Assembly (NCBI RefSeq): GCF_949987535.1
Contig: NC_080067.1
Coordinates: 60,322,405-60,386,404 of the forward strand
DNA length: 64,000 nucleotides
Reading direction: 5' to 3'
Source of the DNA: Balaenoptera acutorostrata
Taxonomy: Eukaryota; Chordata; Mammalia; Artiodactyla; Balaenopteridae
Shown: piece after piece, positions 1 to 12,099 of the stretch
Layout: the number at the start of each line of letters is the position of its first letter
Numbering within the stretch: the first letter of the stretch is position 1
The notes under the pieces: generated by a model
Told to the model about the DNA's origin: nothing
Databases searched by the model: none
Seen by the model: the letters and a program-made list of their open reading frames with translations, nothing else
Position numbers and translations under genes: made by a program

Positions 1-963
1 TGCAGAAATCAATGAGATTCAAAACAGGATATCAATAGAGAAAATCAGTGAAACTAAAAGCTGATACTTTAAAAAGATCAACAAAATTGATAAGCCTCTA
101 GCCACACTGGAAAAGAAGAGAGTGGGCACACACTAATATCAGAAATGAAAGACGTGACATCACTATAGGTACTATGGACATTAAAAGGATAATAAATGAA
201 TATTATGAACAACTCTATGGTCACAAGTTTCATAACCCAGTTGAAATGGACCAACTTCTTGAAAGACACAATTTTCTAAAACTCACAGAAGTAGGCCTAT
301 GCCTATTAAATGTGTTAATCAATAATTTATAACCTTCCAAAAGAGAAATCATCAAGCCCAGATGAGTTCACTGGTGAATTCTACCAAACATTTAAGGAAG
401 AAATTATACTAATTCTCTACAATCTTTTTCAAAGAATAGACACAAAGGGAATCTTTCCTAACTTATTTTATGAAACCAAGATTACCCTAATATCAAAACC
501 AGACAAAGACATTATAAGAAAAGAAAACTACAGACTAATATCTCTCATGAACATAGATGCAAAAATTCTCAACATTAGCAAATCAAATCCAAAAATGTAT
601 AAAATAATTACACACCAAGACCAGGTGGGATCCTAAGTATTCAAGGCCAGTTCACCATTTGAAAATCAATTAAAGTAATCCATCCATCAACAGGCTAAAA
701 AAGAAAAATTACATGATCATAGCAATAGATGCAGAAAAAGCATTTGACAAAAATCAAATATGCTTTAATGATAAAAATTCTGAGTAAATTAGGAATAGAG
801 GAGAACTTAACTTGATAAAGACTGTCTACAAAAAACCTACAACTAACATCAGTCTTAATGGTGAGAAATATGAAGACTTCCCACTAAGATAAGGAACAAG
901 GTAAGGATATTCCTTCTCAGGACTTTTTTCAACATAGTACTAGAAGTACTAGCTAATACAATA

Positions 964-1008
964 AGGAAAGGAAAGGAAAAGAAAGAAAAGGAAAGGAAAG
1001 AAAAGGAA
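964..1008. repeat. (GGAAA)n-like purine microsatellite
   Basis: About 45 bases of imperfect GGAAA/GAAA units embedded in the old L1 remnant. It interrupts the RT region just upstream of the L-T-D-D box. Confidence 0.9.
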
Positions 1009-1092
1009 TCTCAATACAGATTTAGAAGGAAGAAATAAAACTATGTTAACAGATGACATAATCACCTATGTAAAAAGTCCTATAGAACTGAC

Positions 1093-1115
1093 AAAAAAAA
1101 AAAAAAAAAAAAAAA
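1093..1115. repeat. Poly(A) run inside old L1
   Basis: An uninterrupted run of about 23 A within the ORF2 remnant. It lies mid-element, so it looks like local expansion of an A-rich codon stretch and not the tail of an insertion. Confidence 0.85.
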
Positions 1116-2204
1116 CCAACCCTCCTGGAACTAATAAGTGATTATAGCAAGGTTTTGGGATACAAGGTTAATATATAAAAATCAATTGCTTTTCTATATA
1201 CCAACAATGAACAAGTGGAACTTGAAATTTAAAACAATACCATTTATTTACATCAGGACTCACCAAAATAAAATTCTTATGTATAAATCTAATATATAAT
1301 CTAACAAAATATGTAAAAGATTTATTTGACAAAAACCACAAATCTCTGATGAATGTAATCAAATAGCTAAATGAATGGAGAGATATTCCATGTTCATGAA
1401 TCAGAAGACCCAATATTTTCAGGATGTCAGTTCTTCCCAACTTGATCGATGGATCTATGCAACCCCAATCAAAGTCTCAGTAAGTTATTTTATGGATAGT
1501 GACAAAATGATTCTAAAATTAATATAGATAGGTAAAACACCCAGAATAAACACAATATTGAAAGAGAAGAACACAAAGTTGTAGGAATGGCAGTGGTTAG
1601 CTTCAAGATTAACTATAAAGCTACAGTAATCAAGACAGTGTGGTACTGGTGAAAGAACAAACAAATAAATCAATGGAACAGAACAGAAAGGCCAGAAATA
1701 GACTCCCATAAATATAGACAACTGATCTTAGACAAAGAGCAAAGGCAATAAAATGGAGCAGAGATAGTCTCTTCAACAAATGGTGCTGGGATATCTGGAC
1801 ATCCACGTGTAAAAAAATAAATCTCGACACAGTCCTTACACCTTTCACAAAAATTATTTCAGATTGGATCACAGACCTAAATGTAAAATGCAAAACTTTT
1901 AAACTCTTAGAAGATTACATAGGGGAACTCCTAGATGATCTTAAGTGTGGTGAAACCATTTTTGATACAACACCAAAGAAATGATCCATGAAAGAAATAA
2001 TTGATATGCTAGATTTCATTAAAATTAAAAAACTTCTACTTTGTGAAACAATATCAAGAGAATGAGAATACATGCCACAGAATGGGAGAAATTATTTGCA
2101 AAGGATGCATCTGATAAAGAACTGTTATCCAAAATAAACAAAGAACCCTTAAAACTCAACAATAAGAAAACAACCTGATTAAATAATCTCAACAATCTTT
2201 TTTT

Positions 2205-2450
2205 ATTTCAAAAGTTAAAAAGCTGATTTTTAAATTTATATGGAAATGCAAAGCATCCAGAATAGTCAAAACAAATTTGAAAAAAAAAAAAGGTGAAATA
2301 TGGGAGGACTTACACTACATGATTTCAAGCCTTACTCTAAAGATGTTGTATGCACTAGTGTGATATAGGTATAAATATTAACATTTATATTAGTGGAAAT
2401 AACAAAGTCCAGAAATAGTCGTGCATACCGATGGTCAATTGGCTTTAGGT
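2205..2450 (+). mobile_element. Second old L1 ORF2 fragment
   Basis: The sequence around 2225-2330 ('tttatatggaaatgcaaagc', then 'gggaggacttacactacatg') corresponds to the L1 ORF2 region just after the RT domain. That region already occurs once in the neighbouring element near 1500-1600, so this is a separate fragment. Boundaries are approximate. Confidence 0.7.
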
Positions 2451-2574
2451 AAAAGATCTAGTAAATTAATGAAGAGATGGTAATCTGTATAAACACATCC
2501 AGCACCGTGCTTGCCATGTAAGTGGTGGGTGCTATTGCTATTTTAGTTCTCACAATAATTAATATCATTATAGT

Positions 2575-2835
2575 GTTTAATGGCTTGTGCTCTGGATCCA
2601 GGCTACCTGTGTCTGAATCCTGGATCCACTGCTCATAGATTATGTGACCTGGATAATTACTTTAACTTCTACTAGCCTCAGTTTTCTTATCTGTTAAATG
2701 ATAGTACTTATAGTAGCAATTACTCCACACCATTGTGTTTAAGATTAAATAAGTTAATACATATAAAGTACTTAGAAAAAAAAAAAAAAAAGCCCAGGTC
2801 ATAGTAAGCACTCCATAAATGTTAGCTATTACTAC
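2575..2835 (+). repeat. MIR SINE (ancient)
   Basis: The order of landmarks matches a nearly full MIR: 'gtgctctggatccaggct', 'tgtctgaatcctggatcc', 'cctcagttttcttatctg', 'gattaaataagttaatac', then 'atagtaagcactccataaat'. An A-run of about 16 bases (2776-2791) has expanded inside it. MIR is a tRNA-derived SINE fixed before the mammalian radiation. Confidence 0.88.
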
Positions 2836-3634
2836 TAGTATCATATGTTTAATAGAAATCCACGCTTGACACCACAAGTTCATATGTTGACCTAAGGAAC
2901 AGAGAACACATTCATAGTGGGTTAGGCAAAATACATCCACACAAAATAAGGGATTCAATTATACTTATAAGATTTTATAATAGAATGAGTGATTTTTAAC
3001 AATAAAATCTTAGTGAACATTACAATAACTACAGCAATAACATTTCAAAAACAAATTACGAATTCAAACTGAATGCAAAACACAAAATGCCTTTCAGATT
3101 ATTTTTGTCCCTACATAGGTAGACCTGAATGTACTAATTAAAGTGCATCTTGATTTCTTCTTACAACTAAGCTATTCACAATTCATCTATAACTTAGAGT
3201 AATTGAAACAGAATATTTACATAAATGAAATTTTGTCTCTCAACTTTACAAGCCATCAATTAATTAATGCTAGAGGCAAGATTACTGCTCTGGCTGATCT
3301 GAGGAACTGAACATTATTTAGGCTTGCTTAAAAGTCATATGGGCAAGAGGTGAAGTAGACATATAGTATTGCCTATCAATTATAATAAACATGGAATTGG
3401 AACACAATTAATTTTTATTAAAGTAAACCATTTTATTTTGAGTTAAGACACAGCTAGTGGCTTTGATTTGTGTCCAAAGGTGATATCACTGGCCTTAAAT
3501 CACAAAATACACAATTATATTCCTTCAGTAAATATGCAAATGTTTTCATTTTTTCCCTTAATTTCTGCATTTTGTAAATGGTATCACTAATTCACACTGG
3601 TTTTTAGTTCTTCTATTATTTCCTTCTTACCTGA
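2836..3634. other. No recognisable feature
   Basis: AT-rich sequence with no open frame of interest and no repeat that I can name. Confidence 0.5.
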
Positions 3635-3724
3635 TAATGATTTTTTCCAGGTTTTCTTTGGTAATTTATTTTCAACTGTTAATGATTTTTTCCAGGTTTT
3701 CTTTGGTAATTTATTTTCAACTGT
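3635..3724. repeat. Perfect 45-bp tandem duplication
   Basis: Two identical 45-bp units lie head to tail: 3635-3679 and 3680-3724, each beginning 'taatgattttttccagg' and ending 'ttcaactgt'. There is no mismatch between the units, which suggests a recent duplication. Confidence 0.95.
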
Positions 3725-3894
3725 TTAAATCCTCTCTTTTCAACACTTTATATAATAGTATGATTTGTCTCCTGATTAAAAAAGAAAAATTCCCTCTTTG
3801 AACAGGGCTTCCCAGGCAGATGGGATATCCCACAGATACCATCTCATCTCTCCATAATAAAGACTTGAAGTCAATATGCATCGAACAAACCTAA

Positions 3895-4135
3895 ACTCTC
3901 AGTCACACATCATTCATTTATTTTTTCATTCGTTTAAAAATAATATTGTTGCTTTCTGTGCCAGGAACTCTGGGAAAGGAGCAGTGATCAAACAATCAGA
4001 AATCTCCCTCATGGAGCTTCTTCCTAATTGGGGAGATCGACAATTAAAAGAAGAAAAAGTTTAATGAATACTGCAATACATCAGTGGTAAGTGTTAAGGA
4101 GAAAAAATAAATCAGAGAAACAGGATATGGATTTT
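3895..4135 (+). repeat. Ancient repeat of the 'tgtgccaggaactctggg' type
   Basis: Landmarks in order are 'cattcatttattttttcatt', 'tgtgccaggaactctggg', 'agcagtgatcaaacaatcag', 'tccctcatggagctt' and a short-chain-AT tail with 'gtggtaagtgttaaggag'. This is a common mammalian interspersed-repeat pattern that I recognise but cannot assign to a named family. A related copy lies at 12.1-12.3 kb. The 62-codon frame inside it (3876-4064) is a repeat by-product. Confidence 0.5.
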
Positions 4136-4149
4136 TAGGGAAGTGTGAC

Positions 4150-4345
4150 ATTAAGTTCTCCTATGTTACCTTAAAAACTTACATCATTTCATTAAATTTT
4201 AATTTTCCTATCCAAAAGCAATGATAATATAATCACTATATTGATTACTTTTGAAGATTAAATAAGAATATGTTAAAAAAAAAAACACCCCAACTAGTAC
4301 TTGACACCAAATATATGCCCAATAAGTTAAAACTGATAATATTTT
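4150..4345 (+). repeat. Probable MIR 3' part
   Basis: The segment 'gattaaataagaatatgtta' followed after an A-run by 'agtacttgacaccaaatata' and 'cccaataagtta' resembles the MIR 3' half. It is heavily diverged, so the call is tentative. Confidence 0.42.
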
Positions 4346-6779
4346 ATTACCACCTTGTATGCTTTATAGTTTCTAGTTTAGATGTAATTAATTTTATATT
4401 TATGAGAGATCCGTAATCTCCCTCATTGTTTGATTACAAAAAAGATTTAAGTTGATATTTAACTAATATTTAGTATTAGTCAGGTCTACTCATTTGCTGA
4501 GATAATTCTCATTTGATAGGTCAATAACTGCCCATAAGTGACAAGCACGGTCTCTTGGAAAATTGTAATCACAAGTAATAAGGCACAACTCATATTTCCC
4601 CAGATCTCATCTCCCTGCTGGTGCAAGTCAGAAAATGTTAACTATAGTTAATGTGACATTATTTGTCCTTAACTTATAAGCCTATCATAATTCTCTAATA
4701 CCACAAAACAGTCTCCCCACTCTGAGACAAGAATATCTGAGAATTTCCCTAAGGCACTTCACATGAGCTTAAAAACAGCCCCAATTGCGTCCTGCCACCT
4801 GTTGCCCACCGCTGTAGTCAATAAAGGCTTCCACTACTGTCACAGTCAGCCGCCCCCGTAAGAATAAGTATCCCTGAGCAAAGATGGTTGTACCAATCTT
4901 CTTGTGGTTACTGTTACTTGGATTTCTTTTCCCAAACTTTCACTCTTTATTTTTATCAGTTTTTATATTTTAGGAGTATTCTACTAAAAAGCAAGTAGTT
5001 GGATTTTTTAAACTCAATGTTTAAATATACATATATACATGGATATATATGTATATTTAGATTTATTTCTACCACCTTACTCTTGCTGCCTATTATTTAA
5101 GATTTTCCTGTTTCCTTTTGTCCTGCACTTCACATTTTATTTTGTGTTAATATAAAACTGTTTTTTCTCTAATTCTATTTTTACCCTCTTCTGTCAAATA
5201 ACTTTTTTAAATAATTAGGAAAATAATTTTATTTGAGTGTGTGTGTGTGTCATTAGCCTTAAAATTTTAACATGCATGCCTAACTTAAAAGATTAAATGC
5301 GGATCAGGTTCTTTATCCTCTTTCTAAACGATTTAAGGATCCTAAACTCTTTAAACTCTCCCAGCTTACATGCTATTGTTATCTTGCCTTTTAATTGTAT
5401 CCTTTGAAAAATCTCTACAATTTATATATTATTCATATATTATTCAGAGCATTACTTTTTCTAGACAGTCAACATTTTATTAAATTTACCCATAGTTACT
5501 TCTCTTTTTACTCACCATATTTACTTTCATCTTATACCTTCCTTTGAGGTTTGAGCATGCTTTATCAGAGATTTACATTTGCTTTAGCCAGACACAGAGG
5601 GATATTACCAATGCAATTATCTTTACAGTTCTGTGGGTACAGATATTTAGATAATGTATGTAGTATAATTCAGACCCAAAGACACATAAGCAATTTTATT
5701 TATTCTGCTTTAATCCCTAACTGAACAAAGACTTAGAAAACAGTGCCACCTTATTGTGGGCTTAGTTGGTTTGTATCAGCTCACTCTTTTCTCAGTCCCA
5801 GCTTTGGGTGGAGGGGTTGCTAAGCTGACCCCCTCCTGTGTAGACCTAAGACTTGGTCAACTGTTCCCTGCCCTTTATTAGCTATTGGCATCTTCCTGCA
5901 GCACTCATAGCCTCTAATGTTGTCTTGCTTTTTTCCTGGCTTTACAGAAATGTCTTTTTGTAGGAGCAGACATTCATTGGATAATATTTTGTATATTTTC
6001 TCTGGAATTTTGTACATTTTGTGACCAGAGGCTTGGAGGGTCTTTAATCTGCACCTTTCAAACTCTGTGAAATATTTAATTACTTATCTCCTTTCTAAGC
6101 TCCAGTTGTTTCACAAGTCCTTTCCCTCAGCCCTAAGGGGCTCTGTCCTCCAGGGAGCATTGTCACAAAAGAATTAACATATAATTTATCAGCTTCCAAG
6201 TTAAAACTGATAATAAAACAAGATAGAAGGACTATTTACTGAGGTAGTTCTTCCATTACCCTTCTGACTAAAGATTTTCCAAGCTAGGGGAGGAAACTTG
6301 AGATGGAAGAAAAATTGTTACACATTGGTTTGATATTGGGTAAGAGGTATATCCCGCCCCCCCCCCTATTAACTTCAAGGGTAAAGGGAATGATGACAGA
6401 ATCCCCCCAAAAATGTTCAGATACAAGATCAGAGGAGACACTGGATCTTTCCAACTAGGAATCTTGAGAAGGAGAAATGAGGAAGGAGTCTGCTACCCCT
6501 CACAGTAGAGGAACATAGAAGAAAGATAGATGCTCAGATGCCAAGGGCCTGAACTAGTCCTGAGAGACAGCCCCAAATCCCAGTCTAACACTTCCTGTGC
6601 CTGGGAGGTCATAAGTGAGCAGGCAAAATGCTCTGAGAGAGTTCTATGTCTTTGACAAGAGGACATGGCAGCAGAAGGCACCTGGACCATATGGTCAGAG
6701 AGGAGGTAGGAAGACAGAACAGAGGAGGCCATTGTGGAGGGACGATATGCAATGACCTGGGCAGATCTGTACACTTTAG
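4346..6779. other. No gene seen; unique AT-rich sequence
   Basis: Contains a short (GT)n near 5237-5250 and a run of ten C at 6357-6366. The stretch 4760-4870 is GC-richer with an 'aataaagg' near 4820, which could be the edge of an old LTR, but I cannot support that. Minus-strand frames at 5820-6017 and 6493-6810 match nothing I recognise. Confidence 0.5.
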
Positions 6780-6793
6780 AGGATGCCAGCATG

Positions 6794-6900
6794 GAGAACT
6801 CGTGGACCATATGCTTTCATTTAACCCACTTGGAACTATGATGCTATCCCACCACTACTCTAGCAGCGCCACTGCTCAGATAAACCCTATGGAGAAGAAA
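6794..6900 (+). mobile_element. Candidate small insertion with target-site duplication
   Basis: The 14-mer 'aggatgccagcatg' occurs at 6780-6793 and again at 6901-6914. Between the copies lie 107 bp that end in an A-rich stretch ('ggagaagaaa'). That layout is what an L1-mobilised insertion with its target-site duplication looks like. The inserted sequence matches no SINE I know and the tail is short and impure, so a coincidental or tandem-type repeat remains possible. Confidence 0.3.
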
Positions 6901-7124
6901 AGGATGCCAGCATGATTACACTACTGAATTGACTTATTTTAAATCATAAATAACTCTTATCCTATAATTTATTAAGTTGTTTGCTGCTGTCATGTCAAAT
7001 GTCAGCTCAAAATAGATTTGATGTTGAATTAGAGAAAAGCAAATATTTGTATACCTGAATTTACTGTCAGAAAACCCAACCTAACTACATGGCTTTTATA
7101 ATACAGAGATGCTTTTGCATCTCA

Positions 7125-7440
7125 ATTCCACTAATTATTGGATGACCTCAGGAATTTTGTGCCATTCAGGGCTCTGCTCAAATGTCACCTTCTCAAAGAG
7201 TCCTCCTTTATCTCTCTATAAAGACAGATTCTCTGTTATAATTTATCACTTCTCCCTATTTACTTTTTTCTTCATAGCACTTACTACTACCTCATGCTAT
7301 AGACTTATTTGTGTATGTTGTTGGTCTCCCCATAGAAATAAACTCCAAGTGGGCCTGGAATTTGTATTGTTCACTGTGATATTCTCAGAGCAAATCTCTG
7401 GTACAGAAAAAAACCTTCAAAAATACATGCAAAATGAATT
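7125..7440 (+). repeat. LINE-2 3' end
   Basis: L2 landmarks appear in order: 'ctctgctcaaatgtcacctt', 'tcttcatagcacttactact', 'atttgtgtatgttgttggtc', 'ccatagaaataaactccaag', then a diverged 'tgttcactgtgatattctca'. The 118-codon plus-strand frame at 7109-7465 coincides with it and should not be read as a host gene. Confidence 0.75.
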
Positions 7441-7917
7441 TACATACGTAAATCAAAATACATAGTGAATACTATGCATTAGGTACTACAAAAATGTGAT
7501 TAATTTCTTCTATCATTTCACTTTTTCTTCTGTCCCAATTATTCCTGAGAAGGTTATAGGTATGTCTCAACAATCCTAAAGTAAAGAATTTACTGAATTA
7601 TGGCATCTGGCAGGAGAAGTAGACTCATGTTTTTGACCCTAAAGTCATAGACGTGAAGAAAATGTTCAAAGAGATGACCTCAGAAATAATATTTTCTTAT
7701 TTTATAATTTTACCTATTTGAAGTGGTTTCCTTATTGATTGATAGATCAGGTATTTTTAGAGGATGAAAGAAAGGAAGACAACTTCAAGTACTTTTCAGA
7801 CTAAATTTACACTGGAATTATTTTTCTTTGGATCTCTTAGGAAGATGTCTGAGTTAATTATAATTTTTGCATTATGGCACATAACCATCACTGGTTCACA
7901 CAGATCCTTCTCTTGTT
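7441..7917. other. No recognisable feature
   Basis: AT-rich unique sequence between an L2 and a short microsatellite. Confidence 0.5.
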
Positions 7918-7960
7918 TTGTCTGTTTGTCTATCTATCTACCTATCCATCCATCCATCCC
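7918..7960. repeat. Imperfect (TCTA/TCCA)n microsatellite
   Basis: Short run of tcta, ccta and tcca units ('ctatctatctacctatccat' and onward). Confidence 0.75.
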
Positions 7961-8079
7961 CTTTTACCTGCCTTTCAACCTAGGCAACAATTCTAAAGTG
8001 TTTATCATATATTGCTTTTTTCTATGCCTTTATAAAACATGTGTACTGTTATCTTAAATGGATGTTTTTTAATTAACAT

Positions 8080-8270
8080 GTATGCTGTTTTGTTATACAC
8101 TTAACTCTCTTCCTTTCTTTCATTCAGCTGTATATTATTAAGATTCGGGCTTGCTGCTATGTGTACATCTTTGTCACTTCCAAGTACCGCATAGTACTCC
8201 ACTTATTTGTTTTTGTAACTACCACATCTAGCTTATCTACTTTCTGTAAATAATCATTTACATTATTAGA
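8080..8270 (-). repeat. Possible ancient L1M fragment (antisense)
   Basis: The stretch 'cattcagctgtatattatta', then 'gcatagtactccacttattt' resembles the antisense of the L1 ORF2 3' region (usually 'tagtattccattgtat'). Strong divergence makes this a weak call. Confidence 0.32.
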
Positions 8271-9774
8271 GCAAATGACAAACCAGAAAATGTTCTACTT
8301 AAATACTTTTTGCATCTTCATGAAATGAAATTCACCCTTTAAGGAAGTCTCAAACACTTGTGTTTATTTTAAGTTCTTCCTTTTGGTTGAATTTTGTTTA
8401 AGGTACTTTTTCAACCACCTGAAATACTTGGTCTTATATCTTAAATTAAAAAATGGGCAATTTGTTTTTCACATTGGCAAAAATTTCTTACATTCACGTA
8501 TTTATATGTACACGCATTCAAGCCTGTTTTCAAAAGGACAAAGGGATCCAAAGAGGCTTCCTCCTGCTGTGAAGGACAAAAACTCTAGAGAAAGTACTCT
8601 GACACAAAGTGCATTGCTTTGCCAATCTCTAAAATGTCACTTCATGGGTAGCCTGCTGGGCTTAGCTCAGAGCCAAGGTGCCAAGATTGCTAATAAAAAA
8701 GAATAAAGGTTAATGAAGGCATAGTGTTATTTATTATCTTGAATAAAATAGCCTAGGTTTTATCTGGATGGTTTGTTCAAGGCATAAGGTCTTGCCTTTG
8801 ATTTTTAACATGTATTATTATTTTCTGTGGGCTGTAAATGTTAATGCTTTTGCTAAGATATAGTCTTATATTTATTAGATATGAAATTATATTACAAAAA
8901 TTAATGGAGATATCATAGATGTTAAATATGATTGCTGACATACATGCAAAATAATACATCCTTCAGAGAACTCACTTTGAAATTCGCTAAATGAGAATCT
9001 TGAACATTAAACCATCTTTTTTTGCTCATGGACAATTTACTTAAAGAAAATAAATCTAAACACTTAATGGTGGCATTGTGACACAGGAAAACTGATCTTT
9101 TATGGGGGAATATATCATGCTTTAGTTTCACACTTCAGATTTAGGTTTAGGTAATACAATTTCATTCAAAAGGAAACAAACTCTGCCTTAAACTAGCCTT
9201 TCAGTCAACTGACAGAATATAAAATACCAAAAGGATGCTGTGCTTTATAGCCAGGACCCCATCTTAAAGATTCCAAGTCATATGAGAGTAAGCACATATA
9301 CTATTTATCCCTCAGCTGGTGATTCCAGGAATATCCAATGTGTGAGGTTTACAAAGTGGTTTAGTCCTGTGCTGTAATCCAGAATAGGAATTGTCCAGTT
9401 TTGAAATATATACAATTTGAAACATTAACTTTGCTGTGACAAAGTCCATAGCTGTATATAATATAACCATCTCCAAGACCTTAGATTGTTGTCAAATAAG
9501 TACTAAGTATAAGGCCGTCTTTAAAATGACCACAAGCAGCCATTCCTGTTTCCTAGTCTATCCTGCCATAGGAAAACATAAACAAATCCTCATGAAAAAA
9601 TTAACCTATTTTCCATTTTCATTACTTTTTCTATTTGTAGCATTCTTCTGGTTTCTTAGGTTGATTAATACTGTAATGGAACCCACAGTCAATGATACCA
9701 TTTCTTCCTGAGTAAAACAGTAAGCATTTAATTATTTCCTAAAATCATTCTACTCTCTAAAATTACTCAGACTA
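8271..9774. other. No gene or named repeat seen
   Basis: Open frames of 60-107 codons exist (for example 8383-8706 plus and 8922-9131 minus). None shows a recognisable domain or a splice structure that I could defend. Confidence 0.5.
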
Positions 9775-9855
9775 CTCATACAGCAAATATTTTTTCGGTG
9801 GCTGATATATGCTGATCACTATCCTAAATATTGAGGATATAGCCATTAAAAAATT
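9775..9855 (+). repeat. Short fragment of the 3.9-kb-type ancient repeat
   Basis: 'cagcaaatattttttcggtg' followed by 'tatatgctgatcactatcct' and 'gaggatatagcca' follows the same order of landmarks as the repeats at 3.9 and 12.1 kb. Confidence 0.38.
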
Positions 9856-10084
9856 CTTATAGAACTTTTATTGTAAGCTTTATCAGGAATACCAAAGATC
9901 ATTAGGAAAACTAATTTTCACAAAAAACTGCATAGGCAATATCTACAGAATACCATGTGTAAAACTCGAAGATCAACACTTTAACTCTTAGGTAAGAATA
10001 ATTCAGTTTATAATCTTTGGCGAAGAAAAATCTTTATTATCCTATTGAAGAAGATCAAAAAGTATAGTGATTATTAGATCTGTT

Positions 10085-10335
10085 AAAAATATTCTGGTTC
10101 TCCTTCTGAGTAGAATTGTGCTTTCCAGTTTCCTTGAAATTAAGAGTAACCATATGATTTCCTTGGCCTAATGAAATATGAATGGAAGTAACACATTCAA
10201 GCTTTAGAACTTTCACTGTATCCACTTTCTCTTTGCAATATTTGAGATGATGGCTTCCCCTCCAATGCAGGTCCCCAAACGAGGCCTACATGGAGAAAAT
10301 CTTCCAGTTGACCCATTATAGATATATAGCCTGAG
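10085..10335 (+). repeat. Old interspersed repeat, family not named
   Basis: 'ggcctaatgaaatatgaatg', 'gaagtaacacattc', 'gatgatggcttcccctcc' and 'agcctgagtgagattataaa' occur in the order of a common mammalian repeat that I recognise by pattern only. A reverse-orientation relative may lie at 52.0-52.3 kb. Several stop codons rule out a simple exon. Confidence 0.4.
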
Positions 10336-10339
10336 TGAG

Positions 10340-10505
10340 ATTATAAAACTTTGTGCCTAATGTTAGCTCAATTTAGTGAGCTATAGCTTACATACAGTAA
10401 CATTCACCCTTTCAGGTGTACATTTGATGAGTTTTGACTAATGTTACCAGGACCACAATTGACATATAGCACATCTCTATTACTCCAATCAATAGAGTAA
10501 TAAAG
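10340..10505 (-). mobile_element. Ancient L1M 3'-UTR fragment (antisense)
   Basis: 'agtgagctatagcttacata' followed by 'taacattcaccctttcaggt' matches the antisense pattern of old L1 3' UTRs ('gagatataattcacatacc', then 'ttcacccttt'). The same pattern is clearer at 14.98 kb. Confidence 0.5.
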
Positions 10506-10689
10506 TAAATACTAATCACAACAACTAGATTTTCTTTTTTCTAATTGGATAATTTTTCTTTTTAATTAATGATACTAGTTTCTGCAAAAGTCTGAAAACA
10601 AACCTCTTAAGTATTACTTGCAGCTAGGTAAACTGGTACCAAATTTCTAGAGCAGACTTTGGAACCATGCATCAAAAACCTTAAACTTT

Positions 10690-10960
10690 TATAGCTTTTA
10701 TACAATTTTAAGGGATCAATATTTTTTACATATATAATTATGTAACATAATAGACTAAAATCAGAAACAACCATATCAACTAAATAGCTACCTTACATGC
10801 TCATGATATACTACGATGCAGCCATTATGGTAATAAGACTATCTAATAACATGAGAAAAAGTTCCAAATTATTTCTATGTGAGAAAAAAAAGTAAGTTAC
10901 AAAATACTATATACAGTAGGGTGTAATTATGCAAAATATATATGTACATAAGATTTTATC
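10690..10960 (+). mobile_element. Ancient L1M 3'-end fragment
   Basis: Landmarks 'gaaacaaccatatcaactaa', 'gatgcagccattatggtaat' and 'ctatgtgagaaaaaaaagta' follow the order seen in old L1M 3' regions. A related copy is at 60.05-60.3 kb. Highly diverged. Confidence 0.5.
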
Positions 10961-11084
10961 TACCAAATTCTTACAAGAGTTGGCCTGTAAGAAAGAATTA
11001 AAGTCGTTAACAGAATGTGAATATGAATAGCATTCAAGTATATGTCCAGACCCAGCTGGGTCAGGGTTCAGAGAATAATGAAAT

Positions 11085-11345
11085 CTCCTAATCCTAAAAT
11101 GAATGATGTACTGAAAACATAATCCTGGCTTTTCCTCATCTAGTTTTGTGACTTTGGTCAAGTTAATAACTTCTCTAAGCATTTGCTGCCTCATTTAAAA
11201 AATGTTATTTAAATACTACTAATAAAAGTAGCAGTAGTAATAATAGTACTGTTAGTAATGAAAGTAATACCTATCTCACAGGGCTAAGTTAAATAAAATA
11301 GTGTAGTTCATTGAACATTGTAGATGCTCAATAAAAATTAGTTGC
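11085..11345 (+). repeat. MIR SINE
   Basis: 'ttttgtgactttggtcaagt', 'cttctctaagcatttgctgc' and 'cctatctcacagggctaagt', then 'gtagatgctcaataaaaatt' give the MIR order. The minus-strand 95-codon frame at 10907-11194 overlaps it and is not a gene. Confidence 0.7.
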
Positions 11346-12099
11346 TTTTCTGAAAAAGATGAGATAAATCGTTTTTCACACACTGTACTGTTTCAGTTAA
11401 CAATTTTGATTGGGTGACAGTTTCTCAGAAGAAGGATGTATTTTTTCACAAAGAAAATATGCACTAAATGACCTAACAGTACAATGTGTATGATGTTTCT
11501 AGTACTGAGTGAAGAGGAACACTTGGGCAGAGAAAAAAGGGTCCATTGTAAGATTCGGTCTTTACCATCTACCCAGAAAAATAGTATTAACCTAGATAAC
11601 AAGCTTTTAATTTAAATTGCAATTCAGCTTCACATTTTGTTCTATATTTTACTTTATAAACATTTCCCCACTCATTTTGAAAGATGATGTTCCCACATAT
11701 AGAGTTTTCTATCTTCAAAACACATAATAAAAGTGAGTAAGTCAGATGCTGCTGCTCGATAGAGAGTGTGATGAATTACAGAATTCAGCATTGAATTTCA
11801 TCTACATGTGCCTAAAATCAACATTGCATGCAGAGGAACACAATCACAATGTTAAATTTGTCTTATTATTTGTATCTAGATGAGCAATTATTTTCCTATT
11901 TTAACAATAATGTATATGCTGTAGTAGCTTCTCTGTTACTATGAGGAAGGTACAACACACAGTATGTACATTCTTGAATAAAAAAAAAATAGGAAGAATA
12001 ATATACTCTCATTTTTCAGAAAAAGGCTAGAAGTGAAAGCCAAAAAAGGAACTACCTCTGAAAGCCAAGAAGAAGCCATCACAGAATCCTATGATAAAC
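11346..12099. other. No recognisable feature
   Basis: AT-rich unique sequence without a nameable repeat. Confidence 0.5.

Larger units (their letters stand above)
1..2185 (+). mobile_element. Old LINE-1 fragment, ORF2 remnant
   Basis: This is a degraded sense-strand L1 ORF2. It begins in the linker after the endonuclease domain (the 'gtgaaactaaaagct' stretch near 48 matches the L1 at 17.22 kb) and runs through the reverse transcriptase to the C-terminal part. The RT active-site box reads L-T-D-D-I near 1045-1060, so the two aspartates survive while the preceding residues have changed. The 'caatggaacagaacagaaag' block near 1671-1690 is another L1 landmark. No sense frame is open for long; stops and indels are frequent, so it is far older than the 16-20 kb copy. 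It extends beyond the left edge of the window. A purine microsatellite and an A-run have grown inside it. Confidence 0.9.

Noticed and set aside
4760..4870. LTR end with polyadenylation signal
   Set aside because: Only the 'aataaagg' motif and higher GC point to it; no matching LTR pattern or paired boundary was found.
6493..6915. Overlapping frames on both strands, possibly a small gene
   Set aside because: No domain, no conserved start or splice context; overlapping frames on both strands reflect locally higher GC. Retained only as a candidate insertion.
7109..7465. 118-codon frame as a gene
   Set aside because: It coincides with a recognisable L2 3' end.
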